Assembly (NCBI GenBank): GCA_002422605.1
Contig: DISW01000001.1
Coordinates: forward strand, 253,114 to 317,113
Origin: Bacteriovoracaceae bacterium UBA6200
Lineage (GTDB): Bacteria > Bdellovibrionota > Bacteriovoracia > Bacteriovoracales > Bacteriovoracaceae
DNA length: 64,000 bases
Reading direction: 5' to 3'
Shown here: piece after piece, positions 1-8,223 of the stretch
Layout of the letters: each line of letters begins with the position of its first letter
How positions within the stretch are numbered: the first letter of the stretch is position 1
Position numbers and translations under genes: made by a program
The notes under the pieces: model-generated
Told to the model about the DNA's origin: nothing
Database searches by the model: none
The model's input: only the letters and a program-made list of their open reading frames with translations

Positions 1-979
1 AGGTTTTACAAATTCCCGAAAAATTATTTAAGGTGACATTTACTTTTTTCAAGATATTTTCGACTTTCTCTTCATAATTCGACTTTAAATCGTTGAGGTA
101 CTTTAACTCTTTATCAGCGTCGACATATTCGTTTCTTTGATCATTAAGAAAGAATGTAACGATTTCAGAAATTAAATAATTTGCGGCCTGAAGAAAGGTG
201 GCCTCTCGCATTTCCTTATCCACAACTAAAGATATCTCCTCAAATAGCTTAATCTGTTTTTCAAGTTCAAGGATCATTTTCTGATATGTTGAAGCGACAA
301 CTCCAACTGCCCGACCTACCTCCCCTAATTTTAAGGCGGTTATTTCCAGATTTAGAGGTGTCCACAGGATAGATTTATAGGTTTCTAGAATCCTCGTTGG
401 AATTTTACACATGGATTTATTAATTTCATTTAAATCATTCAGAAGAACTAGCTCTGGAACACGTTTGCCAGTAAGTTTTTGATGGCGAGAATCGAGTTCA
501 ACAATCAAGGCCTCGGTCATAAATTCTTGATATGAAGCATACCCCATATCAATAATGCTCCTTAATAGCTCTTCCTGAGACTCCGATGGTTTAAGTTTAC
601 TTTCAAGTTGAAGGATTTTTTCGTACAAGCGAGAAACAGTATCGAGTAGGCCAGAGGAAGGCTTCAATCGAATGGAAAGAAAACCATCAGGGACTGGCAA
701 TGCCAGAGCAAAAACCCAATATTGTCCAAAATCTTTTGATCGGTTTTGGACGTAAGCTGCAATAGGATTGTGCAGCTTCAACTCTTGCCATAAATAGTGG
801 AAGGTTCCTCGAGGCATATTCGGATGACGAATAATATTATGAGGCTTATTCAGGAGTTCTTCCCAGTCGAAACCTGATACACGATGAAAGACCGAATTAC
901 CTGACTTGAGAACGCCTCTAGTATCAGTTCTGGTGAAGAAAAGTTCCTCTAAAAAAAACTCAGATTCTTTTTCACTCAT
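1..979 (-). CDS. Aer-like PAS sensor protein, 3' end outside window
   Basis: The gene reads leftward from ATG at 977-979 and is still open at base 1, giving about 326 residues. Residues about 15-110 form a PAS domain of the Aer aerotaxis type: the stretch GFDWEELLNKPHNIIRHPNM matches the Aer pattern 'G-x-x-x-x-E-L-x-x-x-PHN-x-x-RHP-x-MP'. Aer PAS domains bind FAD and sense redox or oxygen; cofactor binding here is inferred from the family. The rest is helical. Around residue 225 the string LGEVGRAVGVVA resembles the AGE-x-GRGFAVVA signalling hairpin of chemoreceptors, in degenerate form. No transmembrane segment is visible. A FNR-type box precedes the gene, so it is probably made when oxygen is low. 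Family is fairly sure; its output is not. Confidence 0.8.
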   Translation of the reverse strand, partial: MSEKESEFFLEELFFTRTDTRGVLKSGNSVFHRVSGFDWEELLNKPHNIIRHPNMPRGTFHYLWQELKLHNPIAAYVQNRSKDFGQYWVFALALPVPDGFLSIRLKPSSGLLDTVSRLYEKILQLESKLKPSESQEELLRSIIDMGYASYQEFMTEALIVELDSRHQKLTGKRVPELVLLNDLNEINKSMCKIPTRILETYKSILWTPLNLEITALKLGEVGRAVGVVASTYQKMILELEKQIKLFEEISLVVDKEMREATFLQAANYLISEIVTFFLNDQRNEYVDADKELKYLNDLKSNYEEKVENILKKVNVTLNNFSGICKT

Positions 980-1046
980 AAGGGTAGGTTCTCACTTAAA
1001 TTATTTTTAATAACTAATGTTAGAATCCTACCCTGTTTAATTCCAC

Positions 1047-1060
1047 GTGATATATATCAT
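1047..1060 (-). promoter_or_regulatory. FNR/CRP-type box for the PAS sensor gene
   Basis: The sequence GTGATATATATCAT fits the FNR/DNR consensus TTGAT-N4-ATCAA at all but the two outer bases. Its centre is 74 bp before the ATG at 979, and a TAACAT hexamer on the minus strand (1017-1022) lies 34 bp from the centre. The nos box at 1361-1374 has the same two distances to its own hexamer and start codon. The family of the activator is inferred. Confidence 0.6.
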
Positions 1061-1116
1061 GGAAATCGGCAATCCATCTTTTCAGATTAAGCCTCTAAAT
1101 AGCCAGAATGACGTCT

Positions 1117-1242
1117 TTAGCCGCCGCAAGATCCACAGCAAGATCCGTTTTCATGCGGATCTTCTTGGGTTTTTGGAGTGTCTTTTTTATCTTTGGTTTC
1201 TTCTTCTTTTGGATCAACTTTTGTTTTTTCTTTCGTTTCCAT
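1117..1242 (-). CDS. 41-residue charged protein ending in CCGSCGG
   Basis: This short frame starts at ATG 1240-1242, preceded by a good ribosome-binding site (AAGGGGA about 6 bases upstream). It encodes 41 residues: a very lysine/glutamate-rich chain of about 33 residues, then a C-terminal Cys cluster CCGSCGG. Three cysteines in such a tail suggest metal, haem or thiol chemistry, but I do not recognise a named family. It lies between the nos promoter and the Aer-like gene, on the same strand as the latter. The strong ribosome-binding site and the non-random composition make it a real gene rather than a shadow. Its promoter would share the 1243-1441 region with nosZ. Confidence 0.7.
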   Translation of the reverse strand: METKEKTKVDPKEEETKDKKDTPKTQEDPHENGSCCGSCGG

Positions 1243-1360
1243 AAATTCCCCTTTTTTGTTGTTCTTAAATATAACAATTCTCTCTCTGGGAATTCATGAT
1301 TGTGGTCAAGTTTTCAGGAAAAAGATTTTTTTAAAGGAATAATTATTAACACTCATTAAC

Positions 1361-1374
1361 TTGATCTACATCAT
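1361..1374 (+). promoter_or_regulatory. FNR/CRP-type box of the nos operon
   Basis: TTGATCTACATCAT matches TTGAT-N4-ATCAA except for the last base. The centre lies 74 bp upstream of the nosZ start at 1442 and 34 bp upstream of a TAATAT -10-like hexamer (1399-1404), close to the class II activator geometry. FNR-, DNR- and NNR-type regulators switch on denitrification genes at such sites; which one acts here cannot be told from the window. Confidence 0.75.
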
Positions 1375-1441
1375 GGAATTCTTGGCCATGACGAGGCGTA
1401 ATATGGCTAAAGATAATTTATCCTAAAAAAAGGGATTCTAC

Positions 1442-3337
1442 ATGAAGATTACACCTCTCTTACTAACTCTCACACTTGTGCTGTCATCCTGTAGCGGCAA
1501 CAAGGACGAAGCTAAAGTTTCTGACAGCTTCGTTAAAGGCGAACTTGCAGAAGTCGCAAAAGAACGGGGCCTTTCACCGCAGGACCTCATTGCATCAGTT
1601 AAGACCTACAACCCCAGCGGGGCATCTGATGAGTACCTGGCTTTTTACGGTACCGGAGTTTCCGGAAGATTAGCGATCGTAAGCATGCCTGCAATGAAGA
1701 TCTTGAAATATGTCGCTGTATTCTCCGCAGAGCCATGGCAAGGCTATGCCTTTGATGATGAAAGTAAAGCGATCATTAAAGGCAGTAGCCGTGACGAAAT
1801 TGAATATTCTTATGGAGACATGGGAACTCCTGCCTTGTCTCTGACTAATGGAAGACATGATGCACGCGCTGTCTTCATTTCTGATTCATCTAACGCAAGA
1901 ATTGGTTTAGTTGATCTTGCTGAGTATGAAGCAAAACAAGTGGTCACAAACCCTATCTTTAAAAATACAAACTCTGATTTGGCAGTCACTGCAAATACTG
2001 ACTACATTGCTCAGACGACTTTAAATGCTGAAAAGATAGAAAAGTTTGGTTTGCAGTCAGGTGCCACTTTTTGGAAGTTTGTTGAAAAAGAACATGATGG
2101 CCAGAAGCATTTTTTCATCAACCATGTAGGATCATTTTCTGTGCTCTTGCCTCCAGCAAAGCAATCCTCTCCTAGCATTGGTAAAGGAATAAGCGACGGT
2201 ATCTCACTTTCAGTTTCTCGTGAAGAAGAGCCAAAACTTAACATCATTAATTGGAAAACTGCTGAAGCTTTGACTTCAACTAAATCCGTCATGATTAACA
2301 ATCATTTCATCTACAATACTGATACCGCTTTAAAAGAAAATATCTTGAAAAGGATAGCCCTTCCAAATGGTTCAAGTAAAGTTGTGATCTCCGGCAATGG
2401 AGAACATGCGGTAGTGACTAATGCTCAAAACAGCTCTGTTTATCTGATTGCGATGAGTGACCTCCTTGCCGGTAAGTTCGACTGGAAAGAGATCAATGTC
2501 GGCGGTCCATCCATTGATAGTGCTTTTACAAAAGACGATCTTTTTATCACTGTTCATAATCCGAACCAGGTAGTTAAGATTTCTTTGCAAAAGAAAAGTG
2601 TTGTTGAAACACATAAGCTGGATTTCCCAGTTGGAAGAATCACGATCCCAGGGTCTGATACTGTTGTGCCTGAAGCAAAATATGCTGCTGTCGTTAATCA
2701 CTCTCCTTACGGGAAATTCACGCCTGTTGGCCCTCAGCTCGGTCTTTCCGCTCACTTAATCGATATCAGAGGAAATAAAATGCAGAGTCTGTACGATGCG
2801 TCTATTCCTCAATCGACTCGATTAGGTGCTGTTGCCATGTCAATGAATCTGAATAAACCAATTTTCCGCTATAAGATCGGTACTGATCCACGCTCAGGTC
2901 TTCTATCAAGTTTCAGGACACCATCTGGAAAAGAGACAGTTTACCGTGAAGGCAAACGTGTCCATGTCTACGCGACAGTTATTCGAAGCCATATTACTCC
3001 GGACTTCATCGAAGTAGAGCAAGGAGACATTGTTAGTATTCACATTACTAGTAATGAACAATCACGAGATCAGACTCACGGTTTTACTATTGATACTTAT
3101 AACGTTCATGGAAGTTGGGAGCCGGGAAAAACTGCCACTCTGACTTTCGTTGCAGATCGTGCAGGAGTCTTCCCTTATTACTGCACAGAATTCTGTTCTG
3201 CGCTTCACTTAGAAATGCAAGGTTACCTATTGGTTAAACCTATGAGTGATAAAAAAGTAGTTGAGACAGATCAAATGTTGAAACTCCATAACGATCCAAA
3301 AATGAACAGCTTCTTCAATTATATTAAAGGACAATAG
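1442..3337 (+). CDS. nosZ: NosZ paralogue, CuA-only subunit (lipoprotein)
   Basis: A full-length NosZ homologue of 631 residues. Residues 1-17 are a lipoprotein signal (L-S-S-C17), so the protein should be membrane-anchored. The C-terminal cupredoxin domain keeps the complete CuA site: H546, C581, E583 (backbone carbonyl position), C585, H589 and M592 in YYCTEFCSALHLEMQG. The beta-propeller half still aligns with its neighbour at 3339, but all seven CuZ histidine positions are replaced: the His-His pair by G128-T129, the third by N177, and the others by S, I, R and L in my by-eye alignment. It can therefore take and pass electrons but should not reduce N2O alone. The next gene starts one base after its stop, which favours equal synthesis of both halves. 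Start chosen because AAAGGGA precedes it. Confidence 0.93.
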   Translation: MKITPLLLTLTLVLSSCSGNKDEAKVSDSFVKGELAEVAKERGLSPQDLIASVKTYNPSGASDEYLAFYGTGVSGRLAIVSMPAMKILKYVAVFSAEPWQGYAFDDESKAIIKGSSRDEIEYSYGDMGTPALSLTNGRHDARAVFISDSSNARIGLVDLAEYEAKQVVTNPIFKNTNSDLAVTANTDYIAQTTLNAEKIEKFGLQSGATFWKFVEKEHDGQKHFFINHVGSFSVLLPPAKQSSPSIGKGISDGISLSVSREEEPKLNIINWKTAEALTSTKSVMINNHFIYNTDTALKENILKRIALPNGSSKVVISGNGEHAVVTNAQNSSVYLIAMSDLLAGKFDWKEINVGGPSIDSAFTKDDLFITVHNPNQVVKISLQKKSVVETHKLDFPVGRITIPGSDTVVPEAKYAAVVNHSPYGKFTPVGPQLGLSAHLIDIRGNKMQSLYDASIPQSTRLGAVAMSMNLNKPIFRYKIGTDPRSGLLSSFRTPSGKETVYREGKRVHVYATVIRSHITPDFIEVEQGDIVSIHITSNEQSRDQTHGFTIDTYNVHGSWEPGKTATLTFVADRAGVFPYYCTEFCSALHLEMQGYLLVKPMSDKKVVETDQMLKLHNDPKMNSFFNYIKGQ

Positions 3338-3338
3338 T

Positions 3339-5672
3339 ATGAAATTAAACAAACTAACTCTTTGCTTAATGATGGCCATAACAGGGCCGGCTTTCGCAGA
3401 AGCTGACATTTCGAAAGAGCTTTTGAGTATTGCTAAAGACAGGAATTTAAAACCAGAAGATCTTCTTTCTGCCGCCATGACTTATACTCCGGCCGGAAAA
3501 AAAGATGAATTCCTTTGCATCAACTCTGGCGGTCAGGCAGCATCGGCCATTCTTTATGGTGTTCCATCCATGAGAATCTATAAATATGTTCCGACAGCGG
3601 CACATGATCCAGCTTCAGGCTATCTTCATGATCTCCAGACAAAAGAAATGGTGAATAAGGCCCGCCGTAAAAACTCTCCAGAACTTACCTGGGCCGATAC
3701 CCACCATCCGGCTTTTTCTGAAACAGGCGGAAAATATGATGGGCGCTATGCCTTCATTAATGATAAGGCCAACCCAAGAATATTTGTTATCGATCTTCGT
3801 GACTTCGAAACAAAACAAGTGGTCCACAACCCTATTTTCATGTCAGCGCACGGAGGAGCATTTGCGACTCCTAACACTGAATACATTGTAGAGGGTTCAC
3901 AATATGCGGCCCCTTCCGATGGTGGTTATGTTCCTCTTACTCAGGAAAACTTTAATAAGAGCTACCGTGGAGGTATTACATTCCACAAGTTTGATAACGA
4001 GATCGGAAAGATTGATACTGCAAATTCCTTTACTGTTATTGCTCCTCCCTATTCGCAAGACTTAAGTGATGCTGGTAAGGGAGAAAGTTACGGTTTTACT
4101 TTCACAAACTCATTTTGCTCTGAACGCTACATTGGTTCTGGTGCTGATAGTAAAAATCCTCCTTTCGAGGCTGGATGTTCTTCACGGGATACCGATTATC
4201 TTCATGTCGTAAACTGGAAACGAGCTGAAGAGTTGGTTAAACAAGGTAAAACCAAATTAGTGAATGGCCATAAAACTATTCCGATGGAAGTAGCTGCTAA
4301 AGAAGGCGTTATCTTCCTCATTCCTGAGCCTAAATCTCCCCATGGAGCTGATATTTCGCCTGATGGTCGTTACATCATCGTATCAGGTAAACTCGATACG
4401 CATGCCACTGTTTATGACTTCAAGAAGATTAAACAACTCATTAAGGATAAAGATTATGCAGGAACAGATGAGTATGGGATTCCTGTTCTGGACCTTCAGA
4501 AATCAATCCATGCCCAGGTTGATTTAGGACTAGGACCTCTCCATACTCAATACGGTAAAGAGCCAGGAATTGTTTATACATCTCTCTATCTGGATTCACA
4601 GGTTGTTAAATGGGATTACTTGAATAAGAAAGTTGTGGATAAAGTTTCTGTTAACTACAACATCGGACACCTTGTTTCTATGCAAGGTGACTCAATTGAA
4701 CCGGCCGGTAAGTATGTAATCGCCCTGAATAAGTTGGCAATCGACCGATTTGACTCAATGGGACCGTTACTACCTCAAAACCACCAGTTGATTGATACAA
4801 CAAAACCGAAGATGAGAGTTATTTATGACCTTCCTCTTCCACTTGGTGAACCGCATTACACTATTTGTATTGATGCCAACAAAATAAATCCTATTAAGAC
4901 TTATCCTGTAGGGACAGATCCTGTTAAAATGCAAATTTCTCCAGTCGCAACCTTTAAAGGCAAAGAGAAAGTTGTAAGAAAAGGCACTAAAGTTGAGGTT
5001 TTTGGTACTTTGGATAGAAATGGAATTACTCCACAAAATGTTCAAGTTAATCAAGGTGATGAAGTATTCCTTCATTTGACTAACCAGGAACAAGAAGAAG
5101 GAAAGATCATTAAGTTTGCGATTAATGGGATGAGTGTTCTGGGAATGTTTACTCCTGGTAAAACATCAACCCTTAGATTTGTAGCATCACAAAAAGGTGA
5201 TTATACTTACTCTACAGAAGATATTTCTTCCCCTTTTGAAAACACTTTCTTAGGTACTCTTACTGTGGCGCCAAATGCACAATTTGAAAAAAGAAGAGTA
5301 GAGGCCCTTCATATAAGAGCAAAATATATGACTGAGCTTTTCAAGGGACCAGGAAATGTTGATCGTCTTGCTAAAAAAGACTCTCAACACCCAGGTGAGA
5401 TTAAATTTGAGGAATATGGCTGTATTGGATGTCACGTTCATGGCAATGAAGATACTGCTCCAGATCTTACTAACGTAACCGTAAGAAGATCGAAAGATTG
5501 GATCAGAGCGTTTGTTAAAGATCCTGAGGCCTATTACACTGACCCTACTATCGCACCATTGGTTAAGAAGTATGGTCTTGAAATGCCTAACCTAGAAGTT
5601 GATCCAAAAGATCTTGAAGAGATCATAGATTACTTAGACCAATTTAAAACTGGGAATGCTTCCACAAAATGA
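3339..5672 (+). CDS. nosZ: NosZ paralogue, CuZ subunit with C-terminal cytochrome c
   Basis: This 777-residue protein has a Sec signal peptide (cleavage near AFA-EA, residue 20), as in clade II nitrous oxide reductases. The propeller keeps all seven CuZ ligands: H122, H123 (DTHH), H171, H335, H402, H444 and H506. In the cupredoxin domain the CuA ligands are gone: His becomes I, the two Cys become S625 and I629, the next His becomes F633 and Met becomes T636. A class I cytochrome c domain follows, with C695-x-x-C698-H699 and a probable Met ligand at M749, the arrangement of Wolinella-type cNosZ. It is the catalytic half, with its own haem donor, and needs CuA from the lipoprotein encoded just upstream. 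The 3' end overlaps nosD by four bases. Confidence 0.93.
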   Translation: MKLNKLTLCLMMAITGPAFAEADISKELLSIAKDRNLKPEDLLSAAMTYTPAGKKDEFLCINSGGQAASAILYGVPSMRIYKYVPTAAHDPASGYLHDLQTKEMVNKARRKNSPELTWADTHHPAFSETGGKYDGRYAFINDKANPRIFVIDLRDFETKQVVHNPIFMSAHGGAFATPNTEYIVEGSQYAAPSDGGYVPLTQENFNKSYRGGITFHKFDNEIGKIDTANSFTVIAPPYSQDLSDAGKGESYGFTFTNSFCSERYIGSGADSKNPPFEAGCSSRDTDYLHVVNWKRAEELVKQGKTKLVNGHKTIPMEVAAKEGVIFLIPEPKSPHGADISPDGRYIIVSGKLDTHATVYDFKKIKQLIKDKDYAGTDEYGIPVLDLQKSIHAQVDLGLGPLHTQYGKEPGIVYTSLYLDSQVVKWDYLNKKVVDKVSVNYNIGHLVSMQGDSIEPAGKYVIALNKLAIDRFDSMGPLLPQNHQLIDTTKPKMRVIYDLPLPLGEPHYTICIDANKINPIKTYPVGTDPVKMQISPVATFKGKEKVVRKGTKVEVFGTLDRNGITPQNVQVNQGDEVFLHLTNQEQEEGKIIKFAINGMSVLGMFTPGKTSTLRFVASQKGDYTYSTEDISSPFENTFLGTLTVAPNAQFEKRRVEALHIRAKYMTELFKGPGNVDRLAKKDSQHPGEIKFEEYGCIGCHVHGNEDTAPDLTNVTVRRSKDWIRAFVKDPEAYYTDPTIAPLVKKYGLEMPNLEVDPKDLEEIIDYLDQFKTGNASTK

Positions 5673-6943
5673 AAAAGCTCTCTGTGTTTTTAATTCTTTC
5701 ATTGATGTTACCGTTTGCTTCTTTTGAAGCAAACGGCGACTCAATGTCCCATGTACCAGAGAATGAGAGCTGGCATAAAGAAGTAAAAACCGGGCCGCTT
5801 CAAGAGGAAATTGGAAAGCTTCAACCAGGAGCAACACTCGTTTTAGAAAAAGGAATTCATCAAGGCCCTATTCACATTAAGACCCCCGGTATCACTATTA
5901 AAGGGAAACCGGGGGCCGTTCTAAGCGGCCAAAATGTAGGTTCTATCATTGTTATCGAAGCCGACGGTGTAACAATTGACGGTCTAACACTGAAAGATTC
6001 AGGAGGTTCATACAGCGATGCTGACTCAGCAATAGCAACACGAAAAGCAAATAATATCCGTCTGCTTAATAATAAGATCATCGATTCCCTCTTTGGCATC
6101 GATATTTACAGTGGAACAAAAATATTAATTGAAGGGAATGAGATTACTTCAAAAAATCTTGATATAGGTCTCAGAGGTGACGCAATCAGACTCTGGTCAG
6201 TAACTGATTCAGAAGTTCTGAATAATGTCTGGGCCCACTCACGGGATGTGGTGTCCTGGTATTCTAAAAAAATTACTTTCAAAGGTAATAAAGGGAGTTA
6301 TTCCCGCTACAGTATCCATAGCATGTACAGCCAATTTTTAGTGATTCAAAACAACACTTTTAATAAAAATCAGGTTGGTATTTTTCTTATGTATGGAAGT
6401 GATTTTATTATCACTAATAACGTTATCCAGCGGGCGCAAGGTGCCACAGGTATGGGAATAGGTTTAAAAGAAACATCCAATATCCTCGCTCAAAACAACA
6501 CCATTAATTACTCCGCCGTAGGAGTCATGATAGATAATTCGCCTTTTAAAATAGGCAGCAGAAACTGGTTTCACAACAATAAGCTCGCCTTTAACGGAAA
6601 GGGAGTTCTTATCAGCAGTGATCTTCCAGGAGGAGAATTTAAAAAGAATATCTTTTTAGGCAATCTCGATGATGTCGAAACTGACAACCGTCGCGGGAGC
6701 AGAAGTGTCTGGGATAAAAACACCTGGGATAAATATCAGGGGTTTGACAGAGATAATAATAAAATTGGAGATACACCTTTTATCATAAGAAAGTACGGAG
6801 AATCTCTCAAAGGTACAAATCCTAAAAGTGCCTTCTTCTATGCCACTCCTTTATTTTCGCTACTAAGCCTTATCGAAGAGGTTACAAATTTCGGGGACCC
6901 CGTGACTGTTCTGATAGACCAGAATCCCCAATTAAAGGACTAG
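5669..6943 (+). CDS. nosD: NosD, periplasmic right-handed beta-helix protein
   Basis: This is a 424-residue protein with a signal peptide (residues 1 to about 22) followed by parallel beta-helix repeats rich in 'N-N-x-I/F' turns, the NosD/CASH pattern. NosD works with the NosFY ABC transporter in building the copper-sulfur CuZ centre in the periplasm. The start overlaps the nosZ stop (ATGA), and nosF follows after two bases, so it belongs to one transcript. Length fits the family, and nothing is missing. Confidence 0.93.
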   Translation: MKKLSVFLILSLMLPFASFEANGDSMSHVPENESWHKEVKTGPLQEEIGKLQPGATLVLEKGIHQGPIHIKTPGITIKGKPGAVLSGQNVGSIIVIEADGVTIDGLTLKDSGGSYSDADSAIATRKANNIRLLNNKIIDSLFGIDIYSGTKILIEGNEITSKNLDIGLRGDAIRLWSVTDSEVLNNVWAHSRDVVSWYSKKITFKGNKGSYSRYSIHSMYSQFLVIQNNTFNKNQVGIFLMYGSDFIITNNVIQRAQGATGMGIGLKETSNILAQNNTINYSAVGVMIDNSPFKIGSRNWFHNNKLAFNGKGVLISSDLPGGEFKKNIFLGNLDDVETDNRRGSRSVWDKNTWDKYQGFDRDNNKIGDTPFIIRKYGESLKGTNPKSAFFYATPLFSLLSLIEEVTNFGDPVTVLIDQNPQLKD

Positions 6944-6945
6944 TA

Positions 6946-7962
6946 ATGTTACGTATTAAAGATCTGAAGAAAAATTTTCGCAAAACCCATGTCCTTAAGG
7001 GTATTCAATTAGAGATCAATCCTTCTGAGCGCATTGCCCTTGTAGGACAAAATGGTTGCGGAAAAACGACACTCATCAGATGCATTCTAGGTCTTTATCA
7101 ATTTGAAGGTAACATCGAAATTTGTGGCGATGATGTTCTCAATAATCGTGAAAACGCCTTGAAGCATGTGGCCTTTGTTCCACAAACTCCACCGGCCTTA
7201 AAAAATTCAGTTAAAGAAATTATTTCATTAGCAGTCGAGCTGACCGGTTTATCAGAAAAGAAAGTAGAAAACCTTGCAGCAGAACTTGGACTTAATCTAT
7301 CTAAAATAATGGATACTCCCTTTAAAGGTTTATCGGGCGGTATGAAGCAGAAGCTCCTTATCGCTTGTGCCCTCGCAAGAGAGCCAAAAATACTCATTAT
7401 GGATGAGCCATCGGCCAATCTTGATCCTCAGGCCAGGGCCGTTTTCTTCCGTCTCCTCTCTGAGCTTCCAGCAGAGACGACGATGCTTCTTACTTCTCAC
7501 AGGGTAGATGAACTCTCCGGCATTGTTTCCCGAGTTATAGAAATTGATGAAGGTGTCATATCAATGGATGATATTGTTGAGGCCAGAGGTAATGACTATC
7601 TGACTTCAGAGAAGGAGTGCGAACTCCACCTAGTACGAATTCCTTCCTCAGTTAAAGAAGCTTTAGTGAAATGGGGATTTAAGTCGATTGATCCTCATGA
7701 GCTTATCTGGAAAGGAATTGTTTCTTCCGCGGATAGTTTCAGGTTTCATGCAACTCTTACCCGATGGTCCGGAATCATCAGTGGGGTTCAGCTATCAACT
7801 CAAAAAAAAAGGATAATTAAAAATGAAAAAGATATTAAAACCTCTTCTATTACTCATGTGCACTCTTTTGCTAGCAGCTTGCCAGGAAGTGACTTCAATG
7901 ACTCCACAGGAGCCCATGTGGAACAAGGAGCCATGTGCAAGGTGCCGGATGGTATTAAGTGA
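6946..7962 (+). CDS. nosF: NosF, ABC transporter ATPase with an overlong reading frame
   Basis: ABC ATPase of the NosF type: Walker A GQNGCGKTT, signature LSGGMKQK, Walker B LIMDEPSANLDP, switch H (TSHRVDE). It powers the NosDFY complex needed for CuZ assembly. The open frame is 338 residues and runs 140 bases into nosL, which is unlike the tight packing elsewhere in the operon. About 50 C-terminal residues are read in a second frame over the nosL lipoprotein signal and look meaningless. A run of nine A (7802-7810) offers a -1 slip. The shifted frame ends at TAA 7818-7820, two bases before the nosL ATG, giving about 291 residues, nearer the usual size. Either slippage or a one-base sequence error would explain this. 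Confidence 0.9.
   Translation: MLRIKDLKKNFRKTHVLKGIQLEINPSERIALVGQNGCGKTTLIRCILGLYQFEGNIEICGDDVLNNRENALKHVAFVPQTPPALKNSVKEIISLAVELTGLSEKKVENLAAELGLNLSKIMDTPFKGLSGGMKQKLLIACALAREPKILIMDEPSANLDPQARAVFFRLLSELPAETTMLLTSHRVDELSGIVSRVIEIDEGVISMDDIVEARGNDYLTSEKECELHLVRIPSSVKEALVKWGFKSIDPHELIWKGIVSSADSFRFHATLTRWSGIISGVQLSTQKKRIIKNEKDIKTSSITHVHSFASSLPGSDFNDSTGAHVEQGAMCKVPDGIK
7802..7820 (+). other. nosF: A9 slippery run and alternative nosF stop
   Basis: Nine consecutive A followed by GG, in the reading phase CAA AAA AAA AGG, allow the ribosome or polymerase to slip by -1. The shifted frame reads AAG GAT AAT TAA and stops just before nosL. Codons of the type A-AAA-AAG are classical -1 slippery sites (as in dnaX). 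A sequencing indel in the homopolymer is the main alternative. Confidence 0.55.
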
Positions 7963-8221
7963 AAAGCGTTTTGCGGTTCAAAGAATTCTTAATAATGGAG
8001 AGATACATTATTACGATGATATGAACTGTGCTCTAGGCCATGGTCACCATCATGATGACGGAAAACTTTATGTAAGACCTTTTGGTGGAGAGAATTGGGT
8101 TCCAGCTGAAGATGTAAAATATGTAGGTGGTTTAAGAACACCAATGAACTCCGGTTATGGTGCAGTTTTAGAAGGTGGGGATATTACCTTTGCTGAACTC
8201 CTGCATAAATTTAAAGAGTAA
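7823..8221 (+). CDS. nosL: NosL, copper-chaperone lipoprotein
   Basis: 132 residues. The lipoprotein signal ends in L-L-A-A-C (Cys about residue 20). CARCRM near residue 38 is the NosL metal site (C-x-x-C-x-M), and a histidine cluster GHGHHHDD lies mid-protein. NosL is an outer- or inner-membrane-tethered Cu(I) donor for NosZ maturation. The ATG is preceded by AAGGATAATTAAAA, a usable ribosome-binding site, which also supports nosF ending here. The extra histidine cluster is unusual and may add copper capacity. Confidence 0.93.
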   Translation: MKKILKPLLLLMCTLLLAACQEVTSMTPQEPMWNKEPCARCRMVLSEKRFAVQRILNNGEIHYYDDMNCALGHGHHHDDGKLYVRPFGGENWVPAEDVKYVGGLRTPMNSGYGAVLEGGDITFAELLHKFKE

Positions 8222-8223
8222 CG

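Noticed and set aside
1140..1163. Perfect 8-bp hairpin resembling a terminator
   Set aside because: It lies inside the 41-residue minus-strand gene and both arms code for normal residues (E-D-P and N-G-S); no T run fits on either strand.
1047..1299. Plus-strand frames over the nos leader
   Set aside because: Low-complexity Phe-rich frames opposite the real CCGSCGG gene, with no ribosome-binding site.
1442..3337. Treating the first NosZ-like protein as a decayed pseudogene
   Set aside because: The frame is intact, has a proper lipoprotein signal and keeps every CuA ligand, which random decay would not do.
6946..7962. Fusion of NosF with a novel C-terminal domain
   Set aside because: The extra residues are an out-of-frame reading of the nosL signal region and show no domain-like pattern.
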